Positions 18,243-29,188 of a stretch of 64,000 bases of DNA are shown one piece after another. The notes beneath the pieces were generated by a model that did no database searches, was not told where the DNA came from, and saw nothing but the letters and a program-made list of their open reading frames with translations. The position numbers were made by a program, and so were the translations under genes. Positions within the stretch are counted from its first letter, which is position 1; each line of letters opens with the position of its first letter. The stretch covers positions 1 through 64,000 of the forward strand of contig JAJCXO010000132.1 of NCBI GenBank assembly GCA_029263395.1. Reading direction: 5' to 3'. Origin of the DNA: Acidobacteriota bacterium (GTDB lineage Bacteria; Acidobacteriota; Thermoanaerobaculia; Multivoradales; J023).

Positions 18243-19569
18243 GGCTCTACATCAACTTGTGTGGAAAAGTGATCGGTTTGAGAGTTTCCGGAGTCATGTC
18301 GAGTCCACCGAGATGGAAGTAGATCGCATTGCGGAAACGCTCTCGATTGCGGAAGCCCCGGGCCGTGTACTTGATCCATTGGATCCGAGAGTTGATGCCC
18401 TCCGAGCGGGCGTTGGTAATCCCTTCGCAAATTGCGTTGAGAATGCCTTTCAGATGACTTTTGACCATCCTGGCGACCTTCTTGATCGGTTCCAGACGAG
18501 AGCGAATCGCCCAGCTGTACCATTTCCTCAAGGCAGCTCGAGCCCAGTGGCGAGAACGGTAACGCCAAGCGTCCATTCCTGTCTCTTTGATCGCCCAAGC
18601 CCGGGCTGTCTTGATAGCGACCTTCGCCAACACCATCAACTCGGCCAAGCGCGCGTTGCTCAGCTTCGTAGAGTTCCACAACCAGGTATGGCGCGTGCCT
18701 TTCAAGGTCGTGATCCCTTCGGACTTAAGCGCTCGATGCTCTTCTCGCCGTACCTTGTCCACGGCATTGCCTAGGTGTTGAGCCATATGGACCTTGTCGA
18801 AACAGATCTTCTCCTCCGCATCGGGAATCCAGCGCTCGATCGCCGTGATGTATCCCTGCCACATATCGATCGCCACCGTCTTGACGGAGGCCCGCTGCGA
18901 CTCCTCGAACGGCTTGAGATAGTCCTCGACAGCCTCCGCTTTCCTGCCATCGGCCACACGCACGACGTACCCACTGTCTTGGTCGCAGACGACGGTGACG
19001 TACTCATGGCGCTTCTGGAACGACGTCTCGTCGATCCCCATTCGTTCAGGCAGGGTACGCCCGGTCTCAAGGCCTCGGCGTTTGATGCCCCGCAGCACCG
19101 CCCGCTTCTGGATTCCGTCCACTGCATTCCAGCTCAGAGCGAACAAGTCCGCCACTGCTGAGATGCTCGCCTCCTGTAGCCATCGAATGACACGTGACTC
19201 GAACATGGCCGTGAATTTGGTGTTGCGGTCCGCCCAGGGCACTTGCACCTGCTTGACTCCGTGTTTGAGACACTTCACGCGCGGAACCTCTGCGCAGAGG
19301 ATCGTCTGGTACTGGCAGGTATCCAGGTGCCGCCAGCGCCGAGTCCGGGTGTCGTACTGGGGGCTCGAAACCCCACAGACTGGGCACGGCTGGCGCCGGC
19401 CTGTGGTCGAAACCGACACTTCAACCGTCTCATCAGCAGCATTCAGGCTAACGCCGATGACCTGCCAGGGGGATTCCAGGCCGAGAACCGCTTCATACAG
19501 AGTGGTGTCTTCCATAGATCGAAACTACCGGATCTGGAGGTGCGGTTCCACACAAGGTGGGGAAGCGCC
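18243..19569 (-). mobile_element. ISL3-family insertion sequence, 1327 bp, apparently intact
   Basis: The ends are defined by an 8-bp direct duplication AGTCATTG on both sides. The terminal inverted repeats start GGCTCTACATCAAC on the left and GGCGCTTCCCCACC on the right (read inwards), and share the perfect block CTTGTGTGGAA; I count 19 matches over 24 positions. One full-length transposase gene fills the element on the minus strand. Length, GGC termini and 8-bp duplication all fit ISL3. The exact duplication and open transposase point to a recent insertion. Confidence 0.92.
18247..19515 (-). CDS. ISL3-family transposase
   Basis: A 422-residue DDE transposase. The N-terminal zinc ribbon is CPVCGVSSPQYDTRTRRWRH with a downstream Cys (VKCLKHG). 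The catalytic acidic residues sit in MGIDETSF, VAIDMWQGY and NARSEGINSRIQ, the order expected for ISL3. No internal stop or frameshift, so the element should be active if expressed. It lies antisense to the subtilase gene it interrupts, with its 3' end only a few bases from the left end of the element. Confidence 0.95.
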   Translation of the reverse strand: MEDTTLYEAVLGLESPWQVIGVSLNAADETVEVSVSTTGRRQPCPVCGVSSPQYDTRTRRWRHLDTCQYQTILCAEVPRVKCLKHGVKQVQVPWADRNTKFTAMFESRVIRWLQEASISAVADLFALSWNAVDGIQKRAVLRGIKRRGLETGRTLPERMGIDETSFQKRHEYVTVVCDQDSGYVVRVADGRKAEAVEDYLKPFEESQRASVKTVAIDMWQGYITAIERWIPDAEEKICFDKVHMAQHLGNAVDKVRREEHRALKSEGITTLKGTRHTWLWNSTKLSNARLAELMVLAKVAIKTARAWAIKETGMDAWRYRSRHWARAALRKWYSWAIRSRLEPIKKVARMVKSHLKGILNAICEGITNARSEGINSRIQWIKYTARGFRNRERFRNAIYFHLGGLDMTPETLKPITFPHKLM

Positions 19570-19577
19570 AGTCATTG
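19570..19577 (+). repeat. Right target-site duplication AGTCATTG
   Basis: Second copy of the 8-bp duplication. The interrupted reading frame resumes immediately after it at 19578. Confidence 0.92.
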
Positions 19578-21145
19578 AAGCCGTGCGAAGCGTCGGTGGT
19601 GAGATCACTCACGAATTGGGAATCATCCACGCCGTTGGTGCTGAGCTGACACTCGGCGAGATTCAGTCTCTGAGAGCTCTGCCCCAGGTTCAAAAAATTC
19701 TTGGGAACACCAACATTCACATCGCCCGCAACAGGAGTCGCAGCGGCGAACGCAACGGTGGCGATGGCGGCAACGGCGGAGGCACAAGCACTGTCGTCGA
19801 GACCTATTACCCCACCCACTTGGGTGCTGACTTGTTGCACCAGGCCGGGATCGATGGCTCTGGAGTGACCCTCGCCGTGCTCGACAGTGGCATCTCTTCC
19901 GACAACGGTTTGACCAAAAATACGTTGCAGGACCACCGGGTCTTACGCTACTACGACGCCATTTCAGATTCCGAACATTCGGCATTCGACGACCAATCCG
20001 CAGACAGGAACGGCCACGGCTCGCACATCACCAGTATTGCCGTCTCGAGCCGGCTGACCGAGGACGGCGACTTCAATGGCATGGCTCCGGGCGCCGAGCT
20101 CGTGGTGATTCGAGCTTTCGATACGCACGGCGTCGCCTCGTATGCCGACGTCATCCGCGGCATCGATTGGGCGGTCGCCCACCGGAACACCTACGGCATC
20201 CGGGTTCTCAACTGTTCGTTCTCGGCCACGCCGCGCTCTCACTATTGGGACGACCCACTGAACCAAGCTGTGATGGCTGCCTGGCAGGCCGGCATCGTAG
20301 TAGTGGCCTCAGCCGGCAACACCGGGCCGGATCCAATGACCATCGGTGTACCCGGCAACGTTCCTTACATCGTGACTGTAGGTGCAATGACCGATAACTA
20401 CAGCCCCGAGGCCATGGACGATGACGTGCTGGCCAGCTTCTCCGCCACCGGCCCGACTGTCGAGGGTTTCGTCAAGCCGGAAGTGGTCGCTCCAGGTGGC
20501 CATGTCAAGGCTCTGATGAAAACCAACTCGCAGATCGCCATCGACCACACCGAGTTCCACGACGGCGGCACCTATTTCAATATGTCCGGCACCTCGCAAG
20601 CAACCGCCTTCGTCAGCAGCATTGCCGTGCTGATGCTGCAGCAATCGCCGCAGCTCACCCCTGACGAAGTCAAATTCCGGCTGATGAACTCGGCCCGCCC
20701 AGCGGCCAATGCCAGTGGAGATCTGAAATACAGCATCTTCCAGCAAGGCGCGGGCATGGTGAACGCCTTCGACGCCGTCTACAGCCTGGCGGCGGGCGCA
20801 GCGAATCAGGGCTTGGATCTCGCCCTGGATCTGGCCGGGATCCAGCACTATGCCGGACCGGCCAACGCCGAAACCTCCGGCAACGGCAGGCGGGCGACAA
20901 CTATTTATTACGTCCAGGGGCCAGACGGCGAACCGCTCTACTCCTGGGACGGTTCGTACGCCCCTGCGATGGGTTTCCTGTGGTCCGACGGTTTCCTGTG
21001 GTCCGACGGCTTCCTATGGTCCGGCGGCTTCCTGTGGTCCGACGGTTTCCTATGGTCTGACAACTACGCCTTCAACGATGGATTCTTATGGAGCGATGGC
21101 TTGACCGAGTCGATGTCGATCAACTCCTGGGTCGGTCAGGAGTGA
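19578..21145 (+). pseudogene. 3' fragment of subtilase 2 (S8 catalytic domain and WSDG tail)
   Basis: This carries the rest of the interrupted protease: propeptide (GGEITHELGIIHAVGAELT), Gly/Asn-rich linker, catalytic Asp (AVLDSG, codon 19883), His (GHGSHITS) and Ser (MSGTSQAT), oxyanion segment SAGNTGPD, seven GFLWSD-type hexapeptides and the tail LTESMSINSWVGQE. The sequence shows no decay beyond the insertion. A longer open frame from 18995 runs through the IS antisense strand and is not a natural gene product. Without a signal peptide this part would stay in the cytoplasm if translated. Confidence 0.9.
20972..21097 (+). repeat. Seven 18-bp repeats (GFLWSD type) in subtilase 2
   Basis: The units are GFLWSD twice, GFLWSG, GFLWSD twice, NYAFND and GFLWSD. 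The penultimate degenerate unit matches DYAWSE in subtilase 1 in position, so the repeat block is an old shared feature. Confidence 0.9.
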
Positions 21146-21251
21146 AGCCCGGCCATCGTCTGCAAATGGACTTGCACTCGATGCGAGTTGCAGGTTTCCA
21201 GTGAAACTTGCTCAGAACAGCCATGAAACAACACCTCGGGGGACGTTAGTC

Positions 21252-22922
<1,671 letters not shown>

Positions 22923-23006
22923 CCTAACGGTCAGCTCACACCGGCGACTCCAGCTTGCTCCATGGACCAACCACAGCATGATTTTTCGACTCGAGAGGGT
23001 GAGAGA

Positions 23007-26000
23007 ATGAACATCAATATCCTGCGACGCTTACCCGCGGCGATCCACAGTGGTCTCATCAGGGACAGTGGTCTCATCAGGGACAGCGGCCTGATCAGTG
23101 GCCTCATCGGCCTGTTTTTTGGGCTGGCTATCGCAACGGCAAGCCTGGCCGACGTGGCATCTGTCGGCCCTGGTCAACCGGTCCCAGGCAAGAACATCAA
23201 GTTCCAACGGCTCTCACTCGACGACGGTTTGTCGCAGGCCTTCGTCACCTGTAGTTTGCAGGACCGGCAAGGGTTCATGTGGTTCGGCACTCAAGAAGGG
23301 CTCAATCGATATGACGGCTACCGCTTCACCGTCTTCAACCACGACCCCAATGACCCGACCTCGCTCTCTCACGACTCGGTGAAATCGATCGTCGAGGACC
23401 ATCAGGGAGTGTTGTGGATCGCCACCGACGGCGGCGGCCTCAACCGCTTCAACCCCGCCGACAAGAGCTTCACCCGTTTCCGTCACGACCCTGAGGACCC
23501 GTCCAGCCTATCGAGCGATCGAGTACGGGTTGTGGTCAAAGACGGCGCTGGCAAACTGTGGCTGGGCACGGACGGCGGTGGACTCGAGCACTTCGATCCA
23601 CACACCGGGGCTGTCACCCACTACCTGCACGATCCGCAGGACCCGCACAGTCTCGGCAGCAATCGAATCCGTGGCATGGTGCGGGACCGCAGCGGCATGT
23701 TATGGCTGGGAACCGATGGCGGCGGGCTGGACATGCTCGATCCGTCAACCGGCCGCTTTACACACTACCGGCATGACCCCCAAGACTCGACGAGTCTCAG
23801 TCATGACCGCGTGCGCATACCGTTCGAAGATCGAGATGGCGTGCTGTGGGTTGGTACCTACGAAGGTGGCCTCAACCGTCTCGACCGGGCAACCGGGCGA
23901 TTTACGCACTTTCGCCATGATCCCGACGATCCAACCAGCCTGGCCTCTGACCAAATCTGGACGATCTACCAGGATCAGGAGGGAATCCTGTGGATCGGCA
24001 CCGACGGCGGTCTCAACGAGTGGCAGCCGCAGGCTGAGAGTTTCGCGCTGTCCCGACATGATCCGATGGACAGCTACAGCCTCAGCCATGACCGTGTGGT
24101 CTCGATCTACGAAGACCGCGGCGGCGTCTTGTGGGTCGGGACCTATGACGGCCTCAACAAATGGAATACCGCCTTTGGCTCGTTCCTGCACTACCAACAT
24201 CGGCCCGACGACTCGACTGGGCTGAGTAAAAGTTTCGTCCAGGCCTTGGCGGAGGATTCAGCAGGGACCGTGTGGGTCGGAACCTATGGCGGCGGTCTCA
24301 ACCGTTTCGACCGGGCGACGGAAACCTTCCACCACTATCGCAACGATCCTACCGACGCCACAAGCCTATCCGACGACCGAGTCATGTCATTACACGTCGA
24401 CCGCAACGATGTGCTGTGGATCGGCACCTTGAGCGGGGGGCTCAACCGCTTCAACCGCCAGACTGAAACCTTCACCCGCTTCCAGCAGGATGATAACGAT
24501 CCCACCAGCTTGTCCTGGAACGGTGTGACAACACTGTTCCAGGATCGCCAGGGTAACCTGTGGGCCGGCACGTATCGCGGCGGGCTCAATCGCTTCGAGC
24601 CCAAGACCAACAGCTTCGTCCAATATCGCCACGATCCCGACGATCCAAAAAGCTTGTCGAGCGATCTCGTGTTGGCAATCTACGAGGATCGGGGCGGCGC
24701 GCTCTGGCTCGGTACCGATGGCGGCGGACTCAACCGCTTCGATCCGCAAACCGGTGAATTCACCCACTTCCGCCACGACCCGGAAGACCCGACGAGCCTA
24801 TCGAGCGACCACGCTTGGGCAATCCTCGAAGACGGCCAGAGTGATCTCTGGATCGCTACCCAGGGCGGCGGGCTCAATCGTTGGCGCCCCAACCACCGCA
24901 ATTCTGGCCAGGGTATCTTCAAGCGTTACACCAAAGGGGATGGGCTGCTCAGCGATCTGGTCTATGGCCTGCTAGCGGACGACGAAGGCCATCTGTGGTT
25001 GTCGAGCAACCGCGGCTTGACCCGCCTCGATCCGCACAGCGACACCTTCAAACACTACGACGAGAGTCACGGCTTACAGTCCAACGAATTCAATTGGGGA
25101 GCACAATTGCGCACCCGCCAGGGAGAAATGTTCTTTGGCGGCGTCAAGGGTTTCAACGTCTTCCATCCGTCACAGATTCGTGCCAACGCGCATGTACCCC
25201 AAGTGGCGCTGACCGATGTCCTGAAATTCAATCGACCCGTGGATCTCGGGCAACCCCTGTCTGAGATTCGAGACATCGAGCTCAGCTTTCGGGACTGGGT
25301 GGTCGCTTTCGAGTTTGCGGCACTGGATTACACCTCTCCGGATCAGAACCGCTATCTCCACAAGCTCGAGGGTTTCGACCAGGACTGGGTCGACTCCGGG
25401 CGCCTGCGGCGGGCGACCTACACCAATCTCGAACCGGGCAACTACACCTTCCGAGTCAAGGCTTCGAACAACGACGGGGTGTGGAACGAAGAAGGTATCG
25501 CACTCCGCGTCCAGGCGTTACCGCCACCGTGGCAGACCCGGTGGGCCTACGGCGCCTACACCTTGATGGTGGCAGCCCTGGTGGCATTTTTTGCCCGCGC
25601 ACAGGCACGTAAACGTGAACGTGCGGCCCAGTTGGCGCAGGCCAATGAGGTTCTGAAACGAGAAATCACCCAACGCAAGGAACGGGAAGACGAACTGCAG
25701 CGCGAGAAAGAGAAGGCACAAACCGTCTTGGATGTGGCCGAGGTAGTGATGGTGGCGATTGATCCCAACGGCCAAGTCACCCTCGCCAACCAAGAGGCTT
25801 GTCGCGTGCTCGGATACTCGGAAGCTGAGATTCTGGGTAAGGAATGGGCCGATCACTTCGTCCCAGAGACAAATCGGGACGAAGTGCGGGAACGGCTGGC
25901 GAGCTGCGGTGACGGCACCGCTTACGCCTACCCGGTGAAGACTCGCACAGGTGACCAACGGCTGATCGAATGGCGTACTGCGCGCTTGCCAGCCGAAGGC

Positions 26001-28706
26001 GACCAGCCCGCCGGCACCCTCAATTCGGGCTCCGACGTCACCGAAGTGCGGCGGTTGGCGGCGGCGAAGGAGATCGCCGAAAGCGCCAGTCGTGCCAAAT
26101 CACAATTCCTCGCCAACATGAGTCACGAGATCCGCACGCCAATGAACGGCGTCATCGGGATGCTCGAACTGCTCACCGGAGCCGAGCTGTCGGACCGCCA
26201 GCGTCGATTCGCCGACACCGCCCATCGTTCGGCCAAAGGCCTCCTCGACATCCTCAACGACATTCTCGACTTCTCGAAGATCGAAGCCGGCAAACTGGAG
26301 CTCGAAGTGGTCGACTTCGACCTGCGGGATCTGGTCGAAGACCTAGCCGACCTGTTTGCGGAACGATCGCGGGAAAAGGGCCTCGAGTTGGTGTGTCAGG
26401 TAGCCCACGACCTGCCGACGGCGCTGCGTGGTGACCCGACGCGGATGCGCCAGATCCTCTCCAACCTGGCTGGCAATGCCGTCAAATTCACCGAACAAGG
26501 CGAAGTTGTGGTGCGCGTTTCGGGCTGCCCGTTCGGAGACAAGGCCGTTGGGTTGCGCTTCGAGGTCAGCGACACCGGTGTCGGGCTCGACCCGGAGGCG
26601 AAGGCCCGGATCTTCGAATCCTTCCAGCAGGCTGACGGTTCGACCACCCGCAAATTTGGCGGCACCGGGCTGGGATTGGCGATCTCGAAAGAATTGGTGG
26701 CCCGGATGGGTGGCGAAATGAGTGTCAAAAGCACCCCGGGCGAGGGCGCCACCTTCTGGTTTGTGGTCCATCTCGAGCGTCAAGACAACGTCAATACCAG
26801 TCGAGAGCTACCTCCGTTCGAAGGGTTACTGCCCCGCGTGCTTGTAGTCGACGACAACGCCTCGAGCCGCCGCAGTCTAATCGACCAGCTCGAGGGCTGG
26901 GGGTTGCGGGCCACCGGGGTCGACGAAGGCTCACAAGCTCTCCACACTCTTCTGAGCGCAGCAAAACGAGGTAGAGCCTTTGACATCGCCCTGGTTGACC
27001 AGCAGATGCCGGGGATGGACGGAATGGAACTGGTCCGAGCCATTCGAGCCCTGCCGGCTTTGCAGGACATGATCCTGGTACAGCTGGTGTCGGTCGCTCC
27101 GATGGATGATACCGAGCTGTCGCGAGCTGGGGTTCGAAGCTATCTCACCAAACCGATCCGGCGCGCCGATCTCCATGCCGCACTCACCGGTCGAACCAGC
27201 CCTACGAGCGCCGCGAGGCGTGCTGAAGCCTCACTCAAGATGCTTTCGGGAGTACGCATCCTGCTAGTGGAAGACAACCTGGTCAACCAGGAGATGGTGC
27301 AGAGCATCCTCGGGAACCTGAGCGCTAACATGGATTTAGCGCCGAACGGCCAGGTAGCGGTCGACCTCGCCGCGAGCCGAGCCTACGATTTGATCCTGAT
27401 GGACTGCCAGATGCCCCTCATGGATGGCCACGAGGCCACGCAGGCCATCCGTCAACTCGAGCGTTCTCGGGGGCTACCGCCAAGCCAGCGCCGGCGGAGC
27501 GAATTGATGCAGCGGGTGCCGATTGTTGCTATGACAGCCAACGCCATGAAGGGTGATCGTGAACATTGTCTCGAGTCGGGTATGGACGACTACCTGAGCA
27601 AACCGTTCGGCCAGATGCAGTTGCGCGAGATCCTCGAACGCTGGCTGCCAGAGTCGGCCTGGACTAGCGTCGACGATCCGCTCGCCTCAGCCGCACCGCC
27701 AGCACGCACGCCATTACAGGCCTCGCCAACGTTCCCGTCGCTGGCTGGCGGTGCTGCTGGCCAGCATATCGTCGACGGACAGCGTATCGAAGAGCCGCAG
27801 GGCTCCAGGACCATGGATGAGTTTGACGCTTCGCAGATCGAGGACGGCGTACTCGACGGGCTCCACATTCTTTTGGTCGACGATAGCGATCTCAGCCAAC
27901 AAGTGGTCGGAGGGATGCTCGAGCACCTCGGGGCCAAAATCGAATCTGCGACGAATGGTCTCGAGGCAGTCAAACTCGCGTCCCGCAGCCGGCACGATTT
28001 GATCCTGATGGACTGTGAGATGCCGACCATGGATGGTTATGAAGCGACGCGCACGATTCGGGAACGCGAAGCCGCCAAACATCCGGCAACTTTGAAGCCG
28101 CTCGGACGCGGAGTCGAACGTTTGCCAATCATCGCGATCACCGGCAACACAGCACCTGTTGACCGTGAACGCGGGATGGCCTCCGGCATGGATGATTGCC
28201 TGCCCAAGCCCTTTGGGTTGAAAGAACTAACGCGTTGTGTCACACGCTGGTTGCCGCAGAGGCTCAACACTGCAGCAACGCAGAGGGCTACCCCGGTCAG
28301 CGCCAATACCGAAAACATCGGAGCAACGCCGCAGCAGCCAAAAACCAACGGCAGGGTTCTCGAGCGCGATGCCATCAAAGAGATCCGTGAGCTCGAAGCT
28401 GGCGGCTCTCAAGGCTTGCTCGAACGCATGATCCGCGGTTATCTCGAAACCGCCCGAGAGTTGCAGGCCGCCCTCGACGAAGGCATCGAACGTGGTGACA
28501 CCGAGGCGATACGAAGATCATCACACACCCTGAAGTCCAACAGTGCCAGCCTCGGCGCCGTGCGTCTCGCTGGCCTCTACGAACGTCTCGAAACGATGGC
28601 ACGCCAAGGGGTGATCAGCGGTGCGCCCAAGGTCCTGTCGGCGGTCGAACCAGAGCTCGAAAAGGTACGGGTTGCCCTAAAGGCCGAGTGTCATCGGGTA
28701 GCCTGA
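23007..28706 (+). CDS. Hybrid two-component sensor kinase: propeller sensor, PAS, HisKA/HATPase, three receivers, HPt
   Basis: An 1899-residue protein; the ATG at 23007 follows GAGAGGGTGAGAGA. After an export segment, residues about 55-745 are two-component-propeller repeats (units like DRQGFMWFGTQEGLNRYD and LWLGTDGGGLNRFDP). A Y_Y_Y domain follows (about 765-835), then one membrane span (848-868), a coiled coil and a PAS domain (about 903-1015). The kinase core has phospho-acceptor His1040 (MSHEIRTPMNG) and an HATPase ending near 1260. Three receiver domains carry Asp1331, Asp1466 and Asp1669, and a C-terminal HPt domain has His1840 (SSHTLKSNS). It lacks the AraC HTH of Bacteroides-type hybrids, so output must pass to another protein. 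The propeller sensor is periplasmic; being just after the subtilases, it may sense their products. Confidence 0.95.
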   Translation: MNINILRRLPAAIHSGLIRDSGLIRDSGLISGLIGLFFGLAIATASLADVASVGPGQPVPGKNIKFQRLSLDDGLSQAFVTCSLQDRQGFMWFGTQEGLNRYDGYRFTVFNHDPNDPTSLSHDSVKSIVEDHQGVLWIATDGGGLNRFNPADKSFTRFRHDPEDPSSLSSDRVRVVVKDGAGKLWLGTDGGGLEHFDPHTGAVTHYLHDPQDPHSLGSNRIRGMVRDRSGMLWLGTDGGGLDMLDPSTGRFTHYRHDPQDSTSLSHDRVRIPFEDRDGVLWVGTYEGGLNRLDRATGRFTHFRHDPDDPTSLASDQIWTIYQDQEGILWIGTDGGLNEWQPQAESFALSRHDPMDSYSLSHDRVVSIYEDRGGVLWVGTYDGLNKWNTAFGSFLHYQHRPDDSTGLSKSFVQALAEDSAGTVWVGTYGGGLNRFDRATETFHHYRNDPTDATSLSDDRVMSLHVDRNDVLWIGTLSGGLNRFNRQTETFTRFQQDDNDPTSLSWNGVTTLFQDRQGNLWAGTYRGGLNRFEPKTNSFVQYRHDPDDPKSLSSDLVLAIYEDRGGALWLGTDGGGLNRFDPQTGEFTHFRHDPEDPTSLSSDHAWAILEDGQSDLWIATQGGGLNRWRPNHRNSGQGIFKRYTKGDGLLSDLVYGLLADDEGHLWLSSNRGLTRLDPHSDTFKHYDESHGLQSNEFNWGAQLRTRQGEMFFGGVKGFNVFHPSQIRANAHVPQVALTDVLKFNRPVDLGQPLSEIRDIELSFRDWVVAFEFAALDYTSPDQNRYLHKLEGFDQDWVDSGRLRRATYTNLEPGNYTFRVKASNNDGVWNEEGIALRVQALPPPWQTRWAYGAYTLMVAALVAFFARAQARKRERAAQLAQANEVLKREITQRKEREDELQREKEKAQTVLDVAEVVMVAIDPNGQVTLANQEACRVLGYSEAEILGKEWADHFVPETNRDEVRERLASCGDGTAYAYPVKTRTGDQRLIEWRTARLPAEGDQPAGTLNSGSDVTEVRRLAAAKEIAESASRAKSQFLANMSHEIRTPMNGVIGMLELLTGAELSDRQRRFADTAHRSAKGLLDILNDILDFSKIEAGKLELEVVDFDLRDLVEDLADLFAERSREKGLELVCQVAHDLPTALRGDPTRMRQILSNLAGNAVKFTEQGEVVVRVSGCPFGDKAVGLRFEVSDTGVGLDPEAKARIFESFQQADGSTTRKFGGTGLGLAISKELVARMGGEMSVKSTPGEGATFWFVVHLERQDNVNTSRELPPFEGLLPRVLVVDDNASSRRSLIDQLEGWGLRATGVDEGSQALHTLLSAAKRGRAFDIALVDQQMPGMDGMELVRAIRALPALQDMILVQLVSVAPMDDTELSRAGVRSYLTKPIRRADLHAALTGRTSPTSAARRAEASLKMLSGVRILLVEDNLVNQEMVQSILGNLSANMDLAPNGQVAVDLAASRAYDLILMDCQMPLMDGHEATQAIRQLERSRGLPPSQRRRSELMQRVPIVAMTANAMKGDREHCLESGMDDYLSKPFGQMQLREILERWLPESAWTSVDDPLASAAPPARTPLQASPTFPSLAGGAAGQHIVDGQRIEEPQGSRTMDEFDASQIEDGVLDGLHILLVDDSDLSQQVVGGMLEHLGAKIESATNGLEAVKLASRSRHDLILMDCEMPTMDGYEATRTIREREAAKHPATLKPLGRGVERLPIIAITGNTAPVDRERGMASGMDDCLPKPFGLKELTRCVTRWLPQRLNTAATQRATPVSANTENIGATPQQPKTNGRVLERDAIKEIRELEAGGSQGLLERMIRGYLETARELQAALDEGIERGDTEAIRRSSHTLKSNSASLGAVRLAGLYERLETMARQGVISGAPKVLSAVEPELEKVRVALKAECHRVA
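23049..23084 (+). repeat. 18-bp tandem repeat in the signal segment of the hybrid kinase
   Basis: AGTGGTCTCATCAGGGAC occurs twice exactly and then decays (AGCGGCCTGATC). It encodes SGLIRD units just before the hydrophobic export helix, so copy number would alter the length of the signal sequence N-region. Confidence 0.85.
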
Positions 28707-28745
28707 ATCAATCTGCATCTGTTTCTGCATCTGCATCCACATCGA

Positions 28746-28780
28746 ATATATCCGTTGACAATATATCCACCATGGATATA
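28746..28780. promoter_or_regulatory. Candidate PadR operator: ATATATCC direct repeat plus TATATCC/GGATATA dyad
   Basis: ATATATCC occurs at 28746-28753 and 28761-28768. The second forms a perfect dyad, TATATCC (28762-28768), 5-bp spacer, GGATATA (28774-28780). The dyad fills the spacer between the -35 and -10 boxes of the promoter listed next, the classical place for repressor binding. Autoregulation by the PadR protein downstream is inferred. Confidence 0.55.
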
Positions 28781-28782
28781 GT
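28755..28782 (+). promoter_or_regulatory. Sigma-70-type promoter TTGACA-N16-TATAGT of the padR/permease operon
   Basis: TTGACA at 28755-28760 and TATAGT at 28777-28782, 16 bp apart. The start codon at 28789 is only 6 bp beyond the -10 box, so the transcript would begin at or next to the ATG (leaderless or nearly so). Confidence 0.6.
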
Positions 28783-28788
28783 TGTCGC

Positions 28789-29151
28789 ATGACGAACGAA
28801 TACCCCGCCCCGGCTTCCCTGCTCCCGTTAGCACCGGCAACCTTCCACATCTTGATCGCTTTGGCGACCCAGGATCTGCACGGTTACGCCATCATTCAAG
28901 AAGTGCGAGACCGCACCCAAGGCAAAGTCCGCCTGGGTGCCGGTACCCTCTACCGCTCCATCCAGCGTATGCTCGAACAAGGTTTGATCATCGAAGTGCG
29001 CGAGCGGCCGTCACCGGAGCTGGACGACCAGCGTCGACGGTATTACCGCATCGCGCCGTTCGGCACCGAGGTGGCCAAAGCCGAAACCGAGCGGTTGTCA
29101 CAGATCGTCGACATGGCCCGGTCGCGGGGATTCGCTGCGGAGACCGTCTGA
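28789..29151 (+). CDS. PadR-family transcriptional regulator
   Basis: A 120-residue winged-helix protein. The N-terminal PadR wHTH is evident (FHILIALATQDLHGYAIIQEV, then GAGTLYRSIQRMLEQGLI) with the wing at RRRYYRIAPFG, and a short C-terminal dimerisation helix follows. It lies 37 bp upstream of an ADOP permease, an arrangement well known from Acidobacteria where PadR controls the permease. The overlapping promoter and dyad upstream suggest autorepression. Effector unknown. Confidence 0.93.
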   Translation: MTNEYPAPASLLPLAPATFHILIALATQDLHGYAIIQEVRDRTQGKVRLGAGTLYRSIQRMLEQGLIIEVRERPSPELDDQRRRYYRIAPFGTEVAKAETERLSQIVDMARSRGFAAETV

Positions 29152-29188
29152 TGCGGCGAGTGATTCTGATGTTATGGGAGACGCCCTG

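Noticed and set aside
18995-21145. A 716-residue plus-strand open frame as a full protease gene
   Set aside because: Its first 190 or so codons are the antisense strand of the ISL3 transposase. The protease part resumes only at 19578.
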